Assembly (NCBI GenBank): GCA_902363445.1 | Contig: CABJAB010000011.1 | Span: 1-20,901 of the forward strand | DNA length: 20,901 nt | Source: Lachnospiraceae bacterium | GTDB lineage: Bacteria > Bacillota > Clostridia > Lachnospirales > Lachnospiraceae | Reading direction: 5' to 3' | Shown: positions 7,251 through 15,300 of the stretch, piece by piece | Numbering within the stretch: the stretch's first letter is position 1 | Layout of the letters: every line of letters begins with the position of its first letter | Program-made: the position numbers and the translations under genes | Notes under the pieces: model-generated | The model's input: the letters and a program-made list of their open reading frames with translations, nothing else | Told to the model about the DNA's origin: nothing | The model's database searches: none

Positions 7251-7832
7251 ATGAAGAGAAAGTTTTTAGAGGATATGGGACTTACAAAAGAGCAGGTAGA
7301 CAGCATCATGACAGTCAATGGTGAGGATGTGGAGTCTGCTAAAAGCGATCTTGAACAGGTAAAAACAGAATTGGATCAGACCAAAATACAGCTTCAGGAA
7401 GCAAACCAGACCATTGATGGATTCAAGGATTATGACCAGGTAAAAAGTCAAGTCAAAGAATACCGGACGAAGTATGAACAATCTAAGGCTGATTACGAAA
7501 ATCAGATTGCTGATATGAAGTTTTCGGCAACATTGGAGTCGGCTATTGCTGCAGCGGGCGGACGTAACGCCAAAGCGGTCCAGGCTTTACTGGATTTAAA
7601 ATCGTTGAAAGAGAGTAAGAATCAAGGCGCTGATATTGCGGCAGCTATTGAAGCATGTAAAACAGATAATGATTATCTGTTTGGATCGACGGAACCAATC
7701 AACAATCCGGTTGGCCCAACAGGGGGGAAAGTCACCGGACTGACAAAAGAACAGTTCCAGAAAATGGGATATAAAGAGCGCTTGGAACTGAAACAGAGAG
7801 ACCCCTCAAAATACGAAGAAATGAAAGGATGA
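7251..7832 (+). CDS. Capsid scaffolding protein (GP20 family)
   Basis: The 193-aa product is the internal scaffold that guides capsid assembly and is lost from mature heads. ATG 7251 is chosen because AAAGGAG (7240-7246) lies just ahead; the longer frame from 7212 has no such site. The N-terminus (LEDMGLTKEQVDSIM) and a long charged coiled coil at about residues 20-90, followed by a short C-terminal segment with TKEQFQKMGYKERLEL, are typical of the phage minor structural protein GP20 family. The C-terminal region usually contacts the coat protein. It is directly followed by the major capsid gene, the standard order. Confidence 0.88.
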   Translation: MKRKFLEDMGLTKEQVDSIMTVNGEDVESAKSDLEQVKTELDQTKIQLQEANQTIDGFKDYDQVKSQVKEYRTKYEQSKADYENQIADMKFSATLESAIAAAGGRNAKAVQALLDLKSLKESKNQGADIAAAIEACKTDNDYLFGSTEPINNPVGPTGGKVTGLTKEQFQKMGYKERLELKQRDPSKYEEMKG

Positions 7833-7838
7833 TGAATT

Positions 7839-8876
7839 ATGCCAGGAACTATTTTTGGGATTCCTTTTGATGAGGAATTATTTTTAGATATGTGGAATGA
7901 GGCTCCGGATCCATATCTGACAGCTATGATTGACTCAGGTGCAGTCGTGCAGGATTCAACCATTGCCGGGATGATCCAGGGACAAGGGAATATTTACACA
8001 ATCCCATTTTATAACACGGTTGACGGAGAAGACCAGAACTATGACGGGCAGACTGATATCACCACTTCCGAGGTGGATGGTGGGTTTCAGACCGGCGTTG
8101 TGTATGGTCGCGCAAAAGGCTTCTTTGCCAGAAACTTTACAGCTGAACTTTCCGGTGCCGACCCGATGGCGCATATCGTTGCCAGTGTAGCGAGATATTG
8201 GCAGAAAAGACGCCAGAATCGTCTGATTGGTATTTTGAATGCTGTATTTGGTGTGACCGGGGCCTCCGGAAACGCAAAAGTTTGGAACGATAACCACAAT
8301 ATGGATCTCGGTTCTACGACCGCAACGGCATATAAGATCGGAGAGACCGACTTGAACGATCTGGCAACGCAGGCGTGTGGCGACCATAAGACCTCCTTCT
8401 CCCTTGCGATCATGCATTCTGATGTGGCGAATACGCTGGAGAAAAAAGCACTTTTAGAATATTGGAAGTACACAGATCCAAACGGTATCCAGCGGTCCAT
8501 GAACATTGCTTCTGTCAATGGATATACAGCTATTATTGATGACGGTGTACCTTGCGAGGCGGTTGGCGGTACAGGCGATAACAAGAACCTAAAGAAATAC
8601 ACAACGTATCTTTTGGGTACAGGGGTGATCCGGACTGCAAAAGGACGTGTGGATGTGCCAGTGGAAACCATTCGAGACGCAAAGACTAACGGCGGACAGG
8701 ACGAACTGATCATCAGGATGAGAGAGACCCTTCATCCAAACGGATTCAGTTTTAAGATCCCATCTTCCGGGTGGACACAGTCTCCCACGGATGCACAGTT
8801 ATCCGCGAATGCGAACTGGACGTTGAAATTTGATCCAAAGGCTATTCCTATGGCAAGGCTGATCACCAACGGATGA
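7839..8876 (+). CDS. Major capsid protein (HK97 fold, coat protein)
   Basis: The 345-aa product builds the icosahedral head. The gene follows the scaffold gene by 6 bp, with an AAAGGATG site before ATG 7839. The sequence is that of phage coat proteins in A118-like Bacillota phages: an N-terminal arm with GIPFDEELF, a long amphipathic segment ending VARYWQKRRQNRLIGILN that resembles the HK97 spine helix, and a C-terminal half with alternating strands and a TLHPNGFSF loop. There is no protease domain and no visible cleavage site, in line with use of a separate scaffold. Length and position are normal. Confidence 0.9.
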   Translation: MPGTIFGIPFDEELFLDMWNEAPDPYLTAMIDSGAVVQDSTIAGMIQGQGNIYTIPFYNTVDGEDQNYDGQTDITTSEVDGGFQTGVVYGRAKGFFARNFTAELSGADPMAHIVASVARYWQKRRQNRLIGILNAVFGVTGASGNAKVWNDNHNMDLGSTTATAYKIGETDLNDLATQACGDHKTSFSLAIMHSDVANTLEKKALLEYWKYTDPNGIQRSMNIASVNGYTAIIDDGVPCEAVGGTGDNKNLKKYTTYLLGTGVIRTAKGRVDVPVETIRDAKTNGGQDELIIRMRETLHPNGFSFKIPSSGWTQSPTDAQLSANANWTLKFDPKAIPMARLITNG

Positions 8877-8892
8877 TAAGGAGGTGCGGCCG

Positions 8893-9258
8893 ATGTATGC
8901 AGATTATGTTTTTTATACAGATACATATCTCGGCACAATGATCCCGGATGAGAAAGCATTTAAACGCACAGCACGCGATGCGGAACAGAAGCTGGATCTT
9001 TATACTCTTGAAAGGATTGACCAGGCGGACGATAGAATCCGCCTGGCTGTCTGCAAAATGTCAGATGTCCTTTATCGATCAGAACAGCGAAAAAAACAGC
9101 ATGACGGTCGGGAAGTATCCAGTGAGAATAATGACGGGTATAGTGTCAGTTATGCTGCTGTCAATGAACAGGATTATATGAGACTGGTAGAGGAAGAATT
9201 GTACAATGCAGCATATACGTATCTGTCTCAGACAGGTTTGATGGATTGGAGTGATTGA
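8893..9258 (+). CDS. Head-tail connector protein
   Basis: The gene encodes a 121-aa, mostly helical protein with a strong AAGGAGGTG site (8879-8886) before ATG 8893; GTG 8884 lies inside that site and is rejected. The pattern of an N-terminal FYTDTYLGTMIPDE segment and helices ending in a TYLSQTG stretch is that of gp6/gp15-like connectors that bind under the portal. Position directly after the capsid gene supports it. Confidence 0.75.
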   Translation: MYADYVFYTDTYLGTMIPDEKAFKRTARDAEQKLDLYTLERIDQADDRIRLAVCKMSDVLYRSEQRKKQHDGREVSSENNDGYSVSYAAVNEQDYMRLVEEELYNAAYTYLSQTGLMDWSD

Positions 9259-9260
9259 GC

Positions 9261-9674
9261 ATGCTGACGAATGCTGATATCACACTTTATAGCCGGCGGA
9301 TGAATCTGCAGACAAAACAGGCCGGATACATAAGCCTTGTGATCGAACATGTGTCTTGGTATTCTTCCTGCGATGTTACGGCTGTAGCAGGTGGTCTAGT
9401 GAGTTCCGATACCTACAGAATACGAATACCAGAAAAGGCGTTTATAGATGGAAAACCGGCTCTTGATGGTTACCTATCTCCGAGTGATTACCAGGCCGAA
9501 CCGGAAGGGCACTGGACGGTCGAGAATGGAGACTATTTTTGCCTGGGAAAAGGCCCGGAGATTGATAAACCGTCTGACCTTGGTAAATATCATCTGATAT
9601 ATGGCCAGGTTAGAAGTTTGAGGGACAACCGCAGAGGCGGCCTCCCCCACATCCGGATAGAGGGGTGGAGATAA
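9261..9674 (+). CDS. Head completion / minor capsid protein
   Basis: The 137-aa product starts at ATG 9261; TTG 9255 overlaps the previous stop and is only 3 nt from the GGAG site. It is rich in beta strands and opens with LTNADITLYS, as do small Bacillota phage proteins annotated as minor capsid or head-closure proteins (SPP1 gp16-like position). It probably forms the stopper ring that holds DNA in the filled head. The role is inferred mainly from gene order. Confidence 0.7.
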   Translation: MLTNADITLYSRRMNLQTKQAGYISLVIEHVSWYSSCDVTAVAGGLVSSDTYRIRIPEKAFIDGKPALDGYLSPSDYQAEPEGHWTVENGDYFCLGKGPEIDKPSDLGKYHLIYGQVRSLRDNRRGGLPHIRIEGWR

Positions 9675-9675
9675 A

Positions 9676-10050
9676 ATGAAGGTCGATATCACACTGTCGA
9701 TGGAGCCTGCGGATAAGATCTTGCTGAAACGGCATCTGAACAAAAACGGGAAGGCGCAGAAATTTTTTACCCATGAGGTCAGAAGGAACTGTGATCCGTA
9801 TGTGCCCATGCAGACAGGAATCCTTAAGAATACCGCGGTAGAGCACGTGAATCATATTGAGTATGTCCAGCCATATGCCAGAAGGCAATATTATGGAAAT
9901 CAAGGCACCGGGAAACAAGGGACGACGAAACTTAGTGCCCATAACTATAAGTGCCTGAGAGGGAAGCTATGGGATAAACGTATGTGGGCTGACAGAGGTG
10001 AGAAAATTGTCCAGTCTGTTGCGGACTATTGCGGAGGAAGGGCAAAATGA
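9676..10050 (+). CDS. Minor capsid protein (head-tail joining, HK97 gp10-like position)
   Basis: This 124-aa basic protein fits the PF11114-type minor capsid family found between stopper and tail-terminator genes in A118-like phages. The VPMQTGILKNTAV and QPYARRQYYG stretches are the family's hallmark pattern. ATG 9676 begins one base after the previous stop with GGAG at 9667-9670. The C-terminus overlaps the next gene by 4 bp (ATGA), showing translational coupling. It probably joins head and tail. Confidence 0.78.
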   Translation: MKVDITLSMEPADKILLKRHLNKNGKAQKFFTHEVRRNCDPYVPMQTGILKNTAVEHVNHIEYVQPYARRQYYGNQGTGKQGTTKLSAHNYKCLRGKLWDKRMWADRGEKIVQSVADYCGGRAK

Positions 10051-10472
10051 GCGTTATAAGCAGGATCAGAGACTGGATTGCATCCGAATGTACCTGCCTG
10101 GATGAATTCCGGGAGCTATTTGTGGATTACCTGGATGAAGATGCAGAGTGCTATAGTTTGGAAGTGACACCATCGGAACCGATAGTGAAACGGATGATCA
10201 ACGGGGACACGGTACGCAGAAAGACATTCTCTTTTTGCTCCCGCGTTTTTTTTGACAGTGAAGATAACATCGACACAAGCCAATTCTTCGAAGATTTCTC
10301 TGACTGGTTGGAAGGCCAGACGTCATCCGGGAAACTTCCAGAATTAAAGGAAGGCCAGGAGGCGAGGAGCATGCGGGCGATCACAGATGGTTATCTGTAC
10401 GATAACAACGGCATGAAGGCTCAGTACAGAATTCAGTGTGAATTTATTTATTATCAGAAAAGGAGAATATAA
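10047..10472 (+). CDS. Tail terminator / minor capsid protein
   Basis: The 141-aa acidic protein starts at ATG 10047 in an ATGA overlap, with GGAGGAAGG ahead. It has an N-terminal helix, a beta segment with EPIVKRMINGDTVRRKTFSF and an IQCEFIYY strand at the end. This is the layout of tail terminator proteins (lambda gpU-like fold, PF12691-type minor capsid in A118-like phages), which cap the tail tube. It lies directly before the tube gene, as usual. Confidence 0.75.
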   Translation: MSVISRIRDWIASECTCLDEFRELFVDYLDEDAECYSLEVTPSEPIVKRMINGDTVRRKTFSFCSRVFFDSEDNIDTSQFFEDFSDWLEGQTSSGKLPELKEGQEARSMRAITDGYLYDNNGMKAQYRIQCEFIYYQKRRI

Positions 10473-10474
10473 TC

Positions 10475-11020
10475 ATGGCAAACACAAGCGTAAGACAGAG
10501 GATGCAGAACGCAGATTATTTAAAGGTGGTCGGTGACGCCTTTGAGTTCATGGGGACCGGATTTACAAAATTAGATGACAGCCCGGCGGCATCACCAAAA
10601 TCGAAACGATACATCAACATGAAGTCGGAGTCTCAGAGTATTTCAAGTTATGCGTGGACGGCTCCGTTCACCTTTGATCAGATCGATTCAGAGAAAGTGA
10701 TCGCGTATCTGGTGAAAATCGGAAAAGAGGAGCTGGTGGCAGCTGATACGGAAACAGAATATGTATCCGTGGACCTCCTGGGGACAAAAGAAAGTTCCGG
10801 GGACGCGTCCAAAGGATACCCAGCGAGAAAACGAAATGTAGCTATCGAGATTTCCAGCTTTGACGATTCCGATGGTGAGATCGAGGGATCGGGTAATCTG
10901 CTGGCCAAGGGTGACTGGGTATATGGATGGTTTGATACTGCACTTAAGACGTTTGAAGCAGATGAGACAGCAAAGAACAGCTTTGCTTATGCAAAGACCC
11001 TTACATCGGGAAACTTGTAA
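10475..11020 (+). CDS. Major tail tube protein, short form
   Basis: The 181-aa product polymerises into the tail tube. The gene has AAAAGGAG ahead of ATG 10475. The sequence has the tube-protein look: a low-complexity start, MGTGFTKLDDSPA, then a strand-rich core with KSESQSISSY and GDWVYGWFD near the C-terminus. The unusual point is the 3' end: the codons TCG GGA AAC TTG TAA contain the -1 slippery heptamer G GGA AAC, followed by a strong stem-loop (listed separately). A share of ribosomes should bypass the TAA and add 55 residues, giving a 235-aa form that ends at 11181. Tail and capsid proteins with minor frameshifted long forms are known in Bacillota phages such as Listeria phage PSA. Confidence 0.88.
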   Translation: MANTSVRQRMQNADYLKVVGDAFEFMGTGFTKLDDSPAASPKSKRYINMKSESQSISSYAWTAPFTFDQIDSEKVIAYLVKIGKEELVAADTETEYVSVDLLGTKESSGDASKGYPARKRNVAIEISSFDDSDGEIEGSGNLLAKGDWVYGWFDTALKTFEADETAKNSFAYAKTLTSGNL

Positions 11021-11061
11021 GTCCTGCTCTTATGACCATGCCGGCGGCAGGTCAGGACTTA
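11008..11061 (+). promoter_or_regulatory. Programmed -1 ribosomal frameshift signal
   Basis: The zero-frame codons ...TCG GGA AAC TTG TAA contain GGGAAAC (11008-11014), a classical X-XXY-YYZ slippery heptamer in the correct phase. Downstream, TAAGTCCTG (11018-11026) pairs perfectly with CAGGACTTA (11053-11061), a 9-bp stem. Its loop can hold a second hairpin, ACC-A-TGCC (11035-11042) with GGCA-GGT (11046-11052). The distance from heptamer to stem is 3-6 nt depending on how many A-T pairs form. The zero-frame stop UAA is itself in the base of the stem. All required parts are visible; the shift efficiency is not. Confidence 0.8.
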
Positions 11062-11181
11062 AATAATAAGACCGCGGGCAATGCTATTAACAACAACGAA
11101 GTTGAAGATAGCAGCCAGGAACTGAAAGATGAGTCGGATGAAACAAAGGAGGCAGGAAAATATGGGAATGTTCTCGCATAA
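11014..11181 (+). CDS. Frameshift-encoded C-terminal extension of the tail tube protein
   Basis: After a -1 slip at 11008-11014 the ribosome reads 55 codons from CTT 11014 to the TAA at 11179-11181. The peptide starts LVSPALMTMPAAGQDLNN, then turns into an acidic, Asn/Glu/Lys-rich segment and ends KYGNVLA. It has no ribosome binding site of its own: the ATG at 11032 is preceded by GTCCTGCTCT, so independent translation is unlikely. It overlaps the first 20 bases of the tail chaperone gene. The extension probably decorates a minority of tube subunits or recruits assembly factors; no domain is recognised. Confidence 0.65.
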   Translation, partial: LVSPALMTMPAAGQDLNNKTAGNAINNNEVEDSSQELKDESDETKEAGKYGNVLA

Positions 11182-11536
11182 TGGCGTAGAGCTTGAAATT
11201 GATTTGATGGATGCAAAAGATATGGAATTATTTGAAAAAGCAAACGGTATCCTGATCGAAAGGGCGCATAAAGCATCGGAGGATAAGGATTTAAAAGCCT
11301 ATGAGGTCATGAAAATGCAGTGTGAACTTGTAGACGAGTTCTTTGACAGCATCTTTGGCGAGGGTACATCGAAAAAACTGTTTGATGAGTCGAAAAATGT
11401 GAAGGCCCATATGGAGGCATTCAAAAAAATGATGGATCTGAGCGAAGAGGCAAGGAAGGAAGCAGAAGATATTGTACGAGGTTTTACTACGCCTAAAAAC
11501 CGGGCGCAACGCCGCGCAGTTTTAAAAAAGCAGTGA
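11162..11536 (+). CDS. Tail assembly chaperone-like protein
   Basis: The 124-aa product is helical and charged, with FSHNGVELEIDLMDAKDMELFEKA at the start and a basic C-terminus (KNRAQRRAVLKKQ). It sits between the tube and tape measure genes, the position of the lambda gpG-type chaperones that coat the tape measure protein during assembly. ATG 11162 has AAAGGAGG (11145-11152) ahead. The last codons GTT TTA AAA AAG CAG TGA contain two overlapping slippery heptamers (T TTA AAA and A AAA AAG), but the next gene is in the same frame, so a -1 shift would only add 36 residues. Confidence 0.78.
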   Translation: MGMFSHNGVELEIDLMDAKDMELFEKANGILIERAHKASEDKDLKAYEVMKMQCELVDEFFDSIFGEGTSKKLFDESKNVKAHMEAFKKMMDLSEEARKEAEDIVRGFTTPKNRAQRRAVLKKQ

Positions 11537-11542
11537 TATACG

Positions 11543-12142
11543 ATGGAAGATTATATAACAGGTCCGCTTCCAAGGACAGTTGTGATCAGTGGTGTGGAAT
11601 ATCCAATACAGACGGATTTCCGCACCATTCTTCGTTATGACAGTCTCATCAAGGAAGGAAGGGAAGATGGATCTGAGATGGAAGAAGCACTTTTACTGAT
11701 GTTCGGGGATATACCTGAAAATATGGAGGAAGCCATTGACCGCTTAGGGTGGTTCATTCAATGTGGCAAAGAGGATAGGGGGAAAAAACCTTCCAATCAA
11801 CTTCTGGGTATCAATAATAACCGCCCAATGGATTTTGGAAAAGATGCGCGGCTCATCTGGGCAGCATTTCGCAGGGTATATGGAATCGATCTACGCGCAA
11901 TTGATTACCTGCACTGGTGGGATTTCATGGAAATGTTGGAGGAGCTCCCTCCGGATGTACGTCTGAATGTAGTGATCCGGTACCGTATCATTGATACCGG
12001 GGACAAGAAACTATCGAAAGAGGATAGGACAATATACAGGGCGTGGCAGCAGTATTACAAGATCAAAGACGAGCCGACGGAAAAAGAAGAAGCGTTACTC
12101 CGGGCACTCCGTAATGGCGAGGACCCGACGCCCTATCTATAG
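11543..12142 (+). CDS. Gp15-family tail assembly protein
   Basis: The 199-aa product matches the bacteriophage Gp15 family (PF06854) by its start (PRTVVISGVEYPIQTDFRT), the central WFIQCGKE, a DARLIWAAFRRVYGIDL segment and HWWDFMEMLEELP. The family always lies just before the tape measure gene in A118/SPP1-like phages and is taken as the second tail chaperone, in place of the lambda gpT part. The start ATG 11543 is 6 bp after the previous stop and has only a weak ribosome binding site, so translation probably depends on coupling. Length is typical. Confidence 0.87.
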   Translation: MEDYITGPLPRTVVISGVEYPIQTDFRTILRYDSLIKEGREDGSEMEEALLLMFGDIPENMEEAIDRLGWFIQCGKEDRGKKPSNQLLGINNNRPMDFGKDARLIWAAFRRVYGIDLRAIDYLHWWDFMEMLEELPPDVRLNVVIRYRIIDTGDKKLSKEDRTIYRAWQQYYKIKDEPTEKEEALLRALRNGEDPTPYL

Positions 12143-12147
12143 AGGAT

Positions 12148-12300
12148 GTGATAAGAATTGAAAAAATAAGATGCAGTAAATGCGGACAGACGCTCCTGTA
12201 TGCAGAGGAAGTAAAGGGGGCGATCAAATGTCCGCGGTGTGGAAAAGTAAATGAAATTGAATACTCGGCAAAGGGAAGAGCGCATAAAACCCACCACTGA
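12148..12300 (+). CDS. Com-like zinc-ribbon protein
   Basis: A 50-aa frame shorter than usual ORF cut-offs carries two Cys pairs, RCSKCG and KCPRCG, 17 residues apart between pairs. This is the pattern of the Com family (Mu-like prophage Com), small zinc-binding RNA regulators; Mu Com activates translation of mom by opening a hairpin that hides its ribosome binding site. The C-terminus ends KGRAHKTHH. The start is uncertain: GTG 12148 is close to AGAGG (12141-12145), and an in-frame ATT at 12157 is better spaced. It begins 5 bp after the Gp15 stop and is followed by the tape measure gene, whose own ribosome binding site can fold into a hairpin. No mom-like gene is visible. Confidence 0.7.
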   Translation: MIRIEKIRCSKCGQTLLYAEEVKGAIKCPRCGKVNEIEYSAKGRAHKTHH

Positions 12301-12348
12301 GTAGGGCCCGCGCCTACTTTGCCACCGACGTAAAGGCAGGTGGTGAAA
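12301..12348 (+). promoter_or_regulatory. Hairpin masking the tape measure ribosome binding site
   Basis: GCCACC (12321-12326) can pair with GGTGGT (12339-12344; five Watson-Crick pairs and one G-T) across a 12-nt loop. The 3' arm contains AGGTG, the ribosome binding site for the TTG start at 12349. A smaller stem, GTAGG (12301-12305) with CCTAC (12313-12317), lies just upstream and follows the stop of the Com-like gene. Pairing is seen in the sequence; a switch role is inferred. Confidence 0.45.
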
Positions 12349-15300
12349 TTGGCGGACGGTACCGTAAAAATAGATACGTCCCTCGATAACAGTGGATTTG
12401 AAAATGGTCTAAAAGGCTTAGGCAAGCTTGCGAAGACTGGAGCGAAAGCGGCGGTCTCTGCGGTTTTAGGCGTTTCGGCAGCTTTGGGGGGCATGGGTGT
12501 TGCGGCTGTTTCAGTCGGCTCCAACTTTGAGGAAGGCATGTCCAAGGTTGCTGCTATCTCAGGAGCAACGGGCTCCGACTTAGAGGCGCTGACAGAAAAA
12601 GCCAAGGAGATGGGCGCTAAGACTAAGTTCTCGGCTACGGAATCAGCATCGGCTATGGAATACATGGCGATGGCCGGTTGGAAAACGACAGACATGCTTG
12701 ACGGCATCGAGGGTATCATGAATCTGGCGGCAGCTTCCGGAGAGGACCTTGCTACCACTTCTGACATTGTGACAGATGCTTTAACAGCATTTGGTCTGTC
12801 TGCTAAGGATTCGACACATTTTGCAGATATCATGGCGGCGGCGTCCAGCAATGCCAATACCAATGTATCTCTGATGGGCGAGACGTTTAAGTATGTGGCA
12901 CCTGTTGCTGGCGCGCTGGGCTTTAAAGCAGAGGATGCTGCTGTAGCCATCGGCTTGATGGCAAACTCCGGGATCAAAGGTGGTCAGGCAGGGACTGCAT
13001 TACGGTCCATGCTGACAAGACTGGCGAAACCGACCGATGACGTACAGGCAGCAATGGACGCCCTTGGTGTGTCCCTGACAGACTCTGAGGGTAACATGAA
13101 ATCTCTTGACGATATCATGGGTGATTTAAAATCGGGATTTAATAATCTGTCAGAAGCAGAAAAGGCGCAGTATGCGGCAACGATCGCCGGGCAAGAAGGG
13201 ATGTCCGGTCTTTTGGCTATCGTTGGGACCTCCGATGATGATTTTAATAAGCTAAAAGATGCGGTTTACGGTTGCGACGGGGCTTCCCAGCAGATGGCCG
13301 AGACCATGCAGGATAACCTAAAGGGAAGCGTTACGATTCTTAAATCCTCCCTGGAAGGTTTGGGGATTGAGATATATGAGAGCATGGCGGAGCCACTGAA
13401 AGGAGCAGCAGATGCGGCAACCAGTTATGTAAATGATCTGACGGAAGCATTTAAAAGTGGTGGATTAGAAGGACTGGTCGATAAAGCAGGGGATATCTTT
13501 GCAGAACTGGTCACAAAGGCGGCGGAACAAGCCCCTAAGATGATCGATACAGCGGTCAGTCTGATAGAATCTTTTGTAAAAGGGCTGGCCAAGAATAAAA
13601 AACGCCTTCTGGAAGGAGCGAAATCCATTGTAAAGGCGCTGGCGGATGGATTGGTCAAGTTATTGCCAAATGGGATGAAGAGACCAGTCCAGGAAGCCAT
13701 CAATGCGATCTCAAAGTCTTTTGAGTCAGGTGGACTTAAAAAGGCCGTAGAGACAGTGGTCACGATATTTGATAATCTTTGTAAGGTAGCAACGAACCTT
13801 GCAAAGGCTGTCATCCCCCCGCTGGTGAAAATGATCGACGCGCTGGCAGAGAATCTGGATATCCTGCTTCCGGCTATCACCGGGGTCTATATGGCGATGA
13901 AGAGCTTTAGCATTATCACCAGTATCACAAGCGGAGTGGGAACATTAAAGACGGCGGTGAAAGGGCTATTTGACTTATTGTCTGGGAATCCGATTGCAGC
14001 TGTGATATCGGCCGTGGGTGGACTCATGGGCGGCATTGCTGCTTTGTCTTTGACCATACCGGATGCCAATGCAGAAATAAAAGCCTCTGCTGATGAGATG
14101 GCGAACCTGGCCTATGAGACGGAACAGGCAAAGACAGCAAGAGAAGAAGCCGCAGCCGGTATTGATACCGAATATGGGAATTATCAAAAGCTTTGGGAAG
14201 AACTGCAACGGAACGTTGACCAAAATGGAAAGGTCAGGGAAGGTTACGAAAAGCGTGCGGCGTTTATCACCAACGAACTATCCAATGCTACAGGTATCGA
14301 AATAGAGCTGAACAACGGTGTTATCCAGTCCTATCAGGATATCCAGAGGGAAATAGGGAAGACTATTGAGAAAAAACGAGCAGAAGCTTTACTGAACGCA
14401 TACCGGTCGGACTATGAAGAGGCTATCAAAAATGAAGCGGATGCTCAAAAGAATTATACGGATGCACTTGCAGAACAGAAACCCATCGCGGAAGAGAACG
14501 CAAAATTACACGCGGAGTATAAGACCTTAAGTGAAGAGGCTTCCGCTGCAACCAATTTATCAGAGACAGCAAGCAGGGAGTACGAACAACAGTTAAGTGA
14601 TTTGACCGCGCAGATTGTTAAAAGCGATGAGGCTTTAACTGCCGCGGATAAGAAAGTCGAAAGCAATACCTATACTTGGCAGCAGAATCAGCAGGTTATT
14701 GGTAATTATGAGAGTGCTGCAGGAGCGGTAGAAGCCGGCAGTTACGATATGAATGTGGCTCTTTTGGCAATGGAAAAGGGGCTTCTTCATCACGGAGACG
14801 TATCTGCCGATGCACTTGCCAAACAACGGCAGGATGCCTACGACCACTATCAGGAACTTAAAGGTCTTGTTGGGGTGGAAGGTAGCGGCGTGACCCAGGA
14901 GATGGTGGATGAAGCAGGCGCTATGTTCGCTCTGACCCATTCAGAATGGCTCCAGGGGACCGGTGGAACGGAAAAAGATATCAATTATTGGAATGCAGTG
15001 GCTTCGGCCGCGATTGACGGATCTGGATTTCCCGAAGTGGCGGACAAGGAAGCCAGGGAAGCAATGGGTAATTTCTCGGACGAGATCAAAAACAGCGAGC
15101 CGGTTGTTTCCCGTTCGACGAGAAACACCATTAATGCTGCCCACGACAGTATGATGGATGTTAGTTTCACTGGTATTGGCAAAAAGAAGATGGACCAGGT
15201 CGTAGATGGTGTGGGACTAAAAGATGGTAATGTTTCTTCGGCCGCGACAGGCGTTTTAGAAAATGCAAGGGATGAAGCATCTAGCGTTGACTTCACTCCG

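Noticed and set aside
8087..8713. 208-codon minus-strand frame opposite the major capsid gene
   Set aside because: Shadow of the capsid coding sequence; low-complexity Ser/Val/Pro composition and no supporting context.
11032..11181. Independent small gene starting at ATG 11032
   Set aside because: It has no ribosome binding site, while the slippery heptamer and stem-loop explain its translation as a -1 extension of the tube protein.
12063..12977. Long minus-strand frame opposite the tape measure start
   Set aside because: It is antisense to two confident genes, is Ala/Pro/Ser-rich as expected from a shadow of an Ala-rich coding sequence, and has no start signals.
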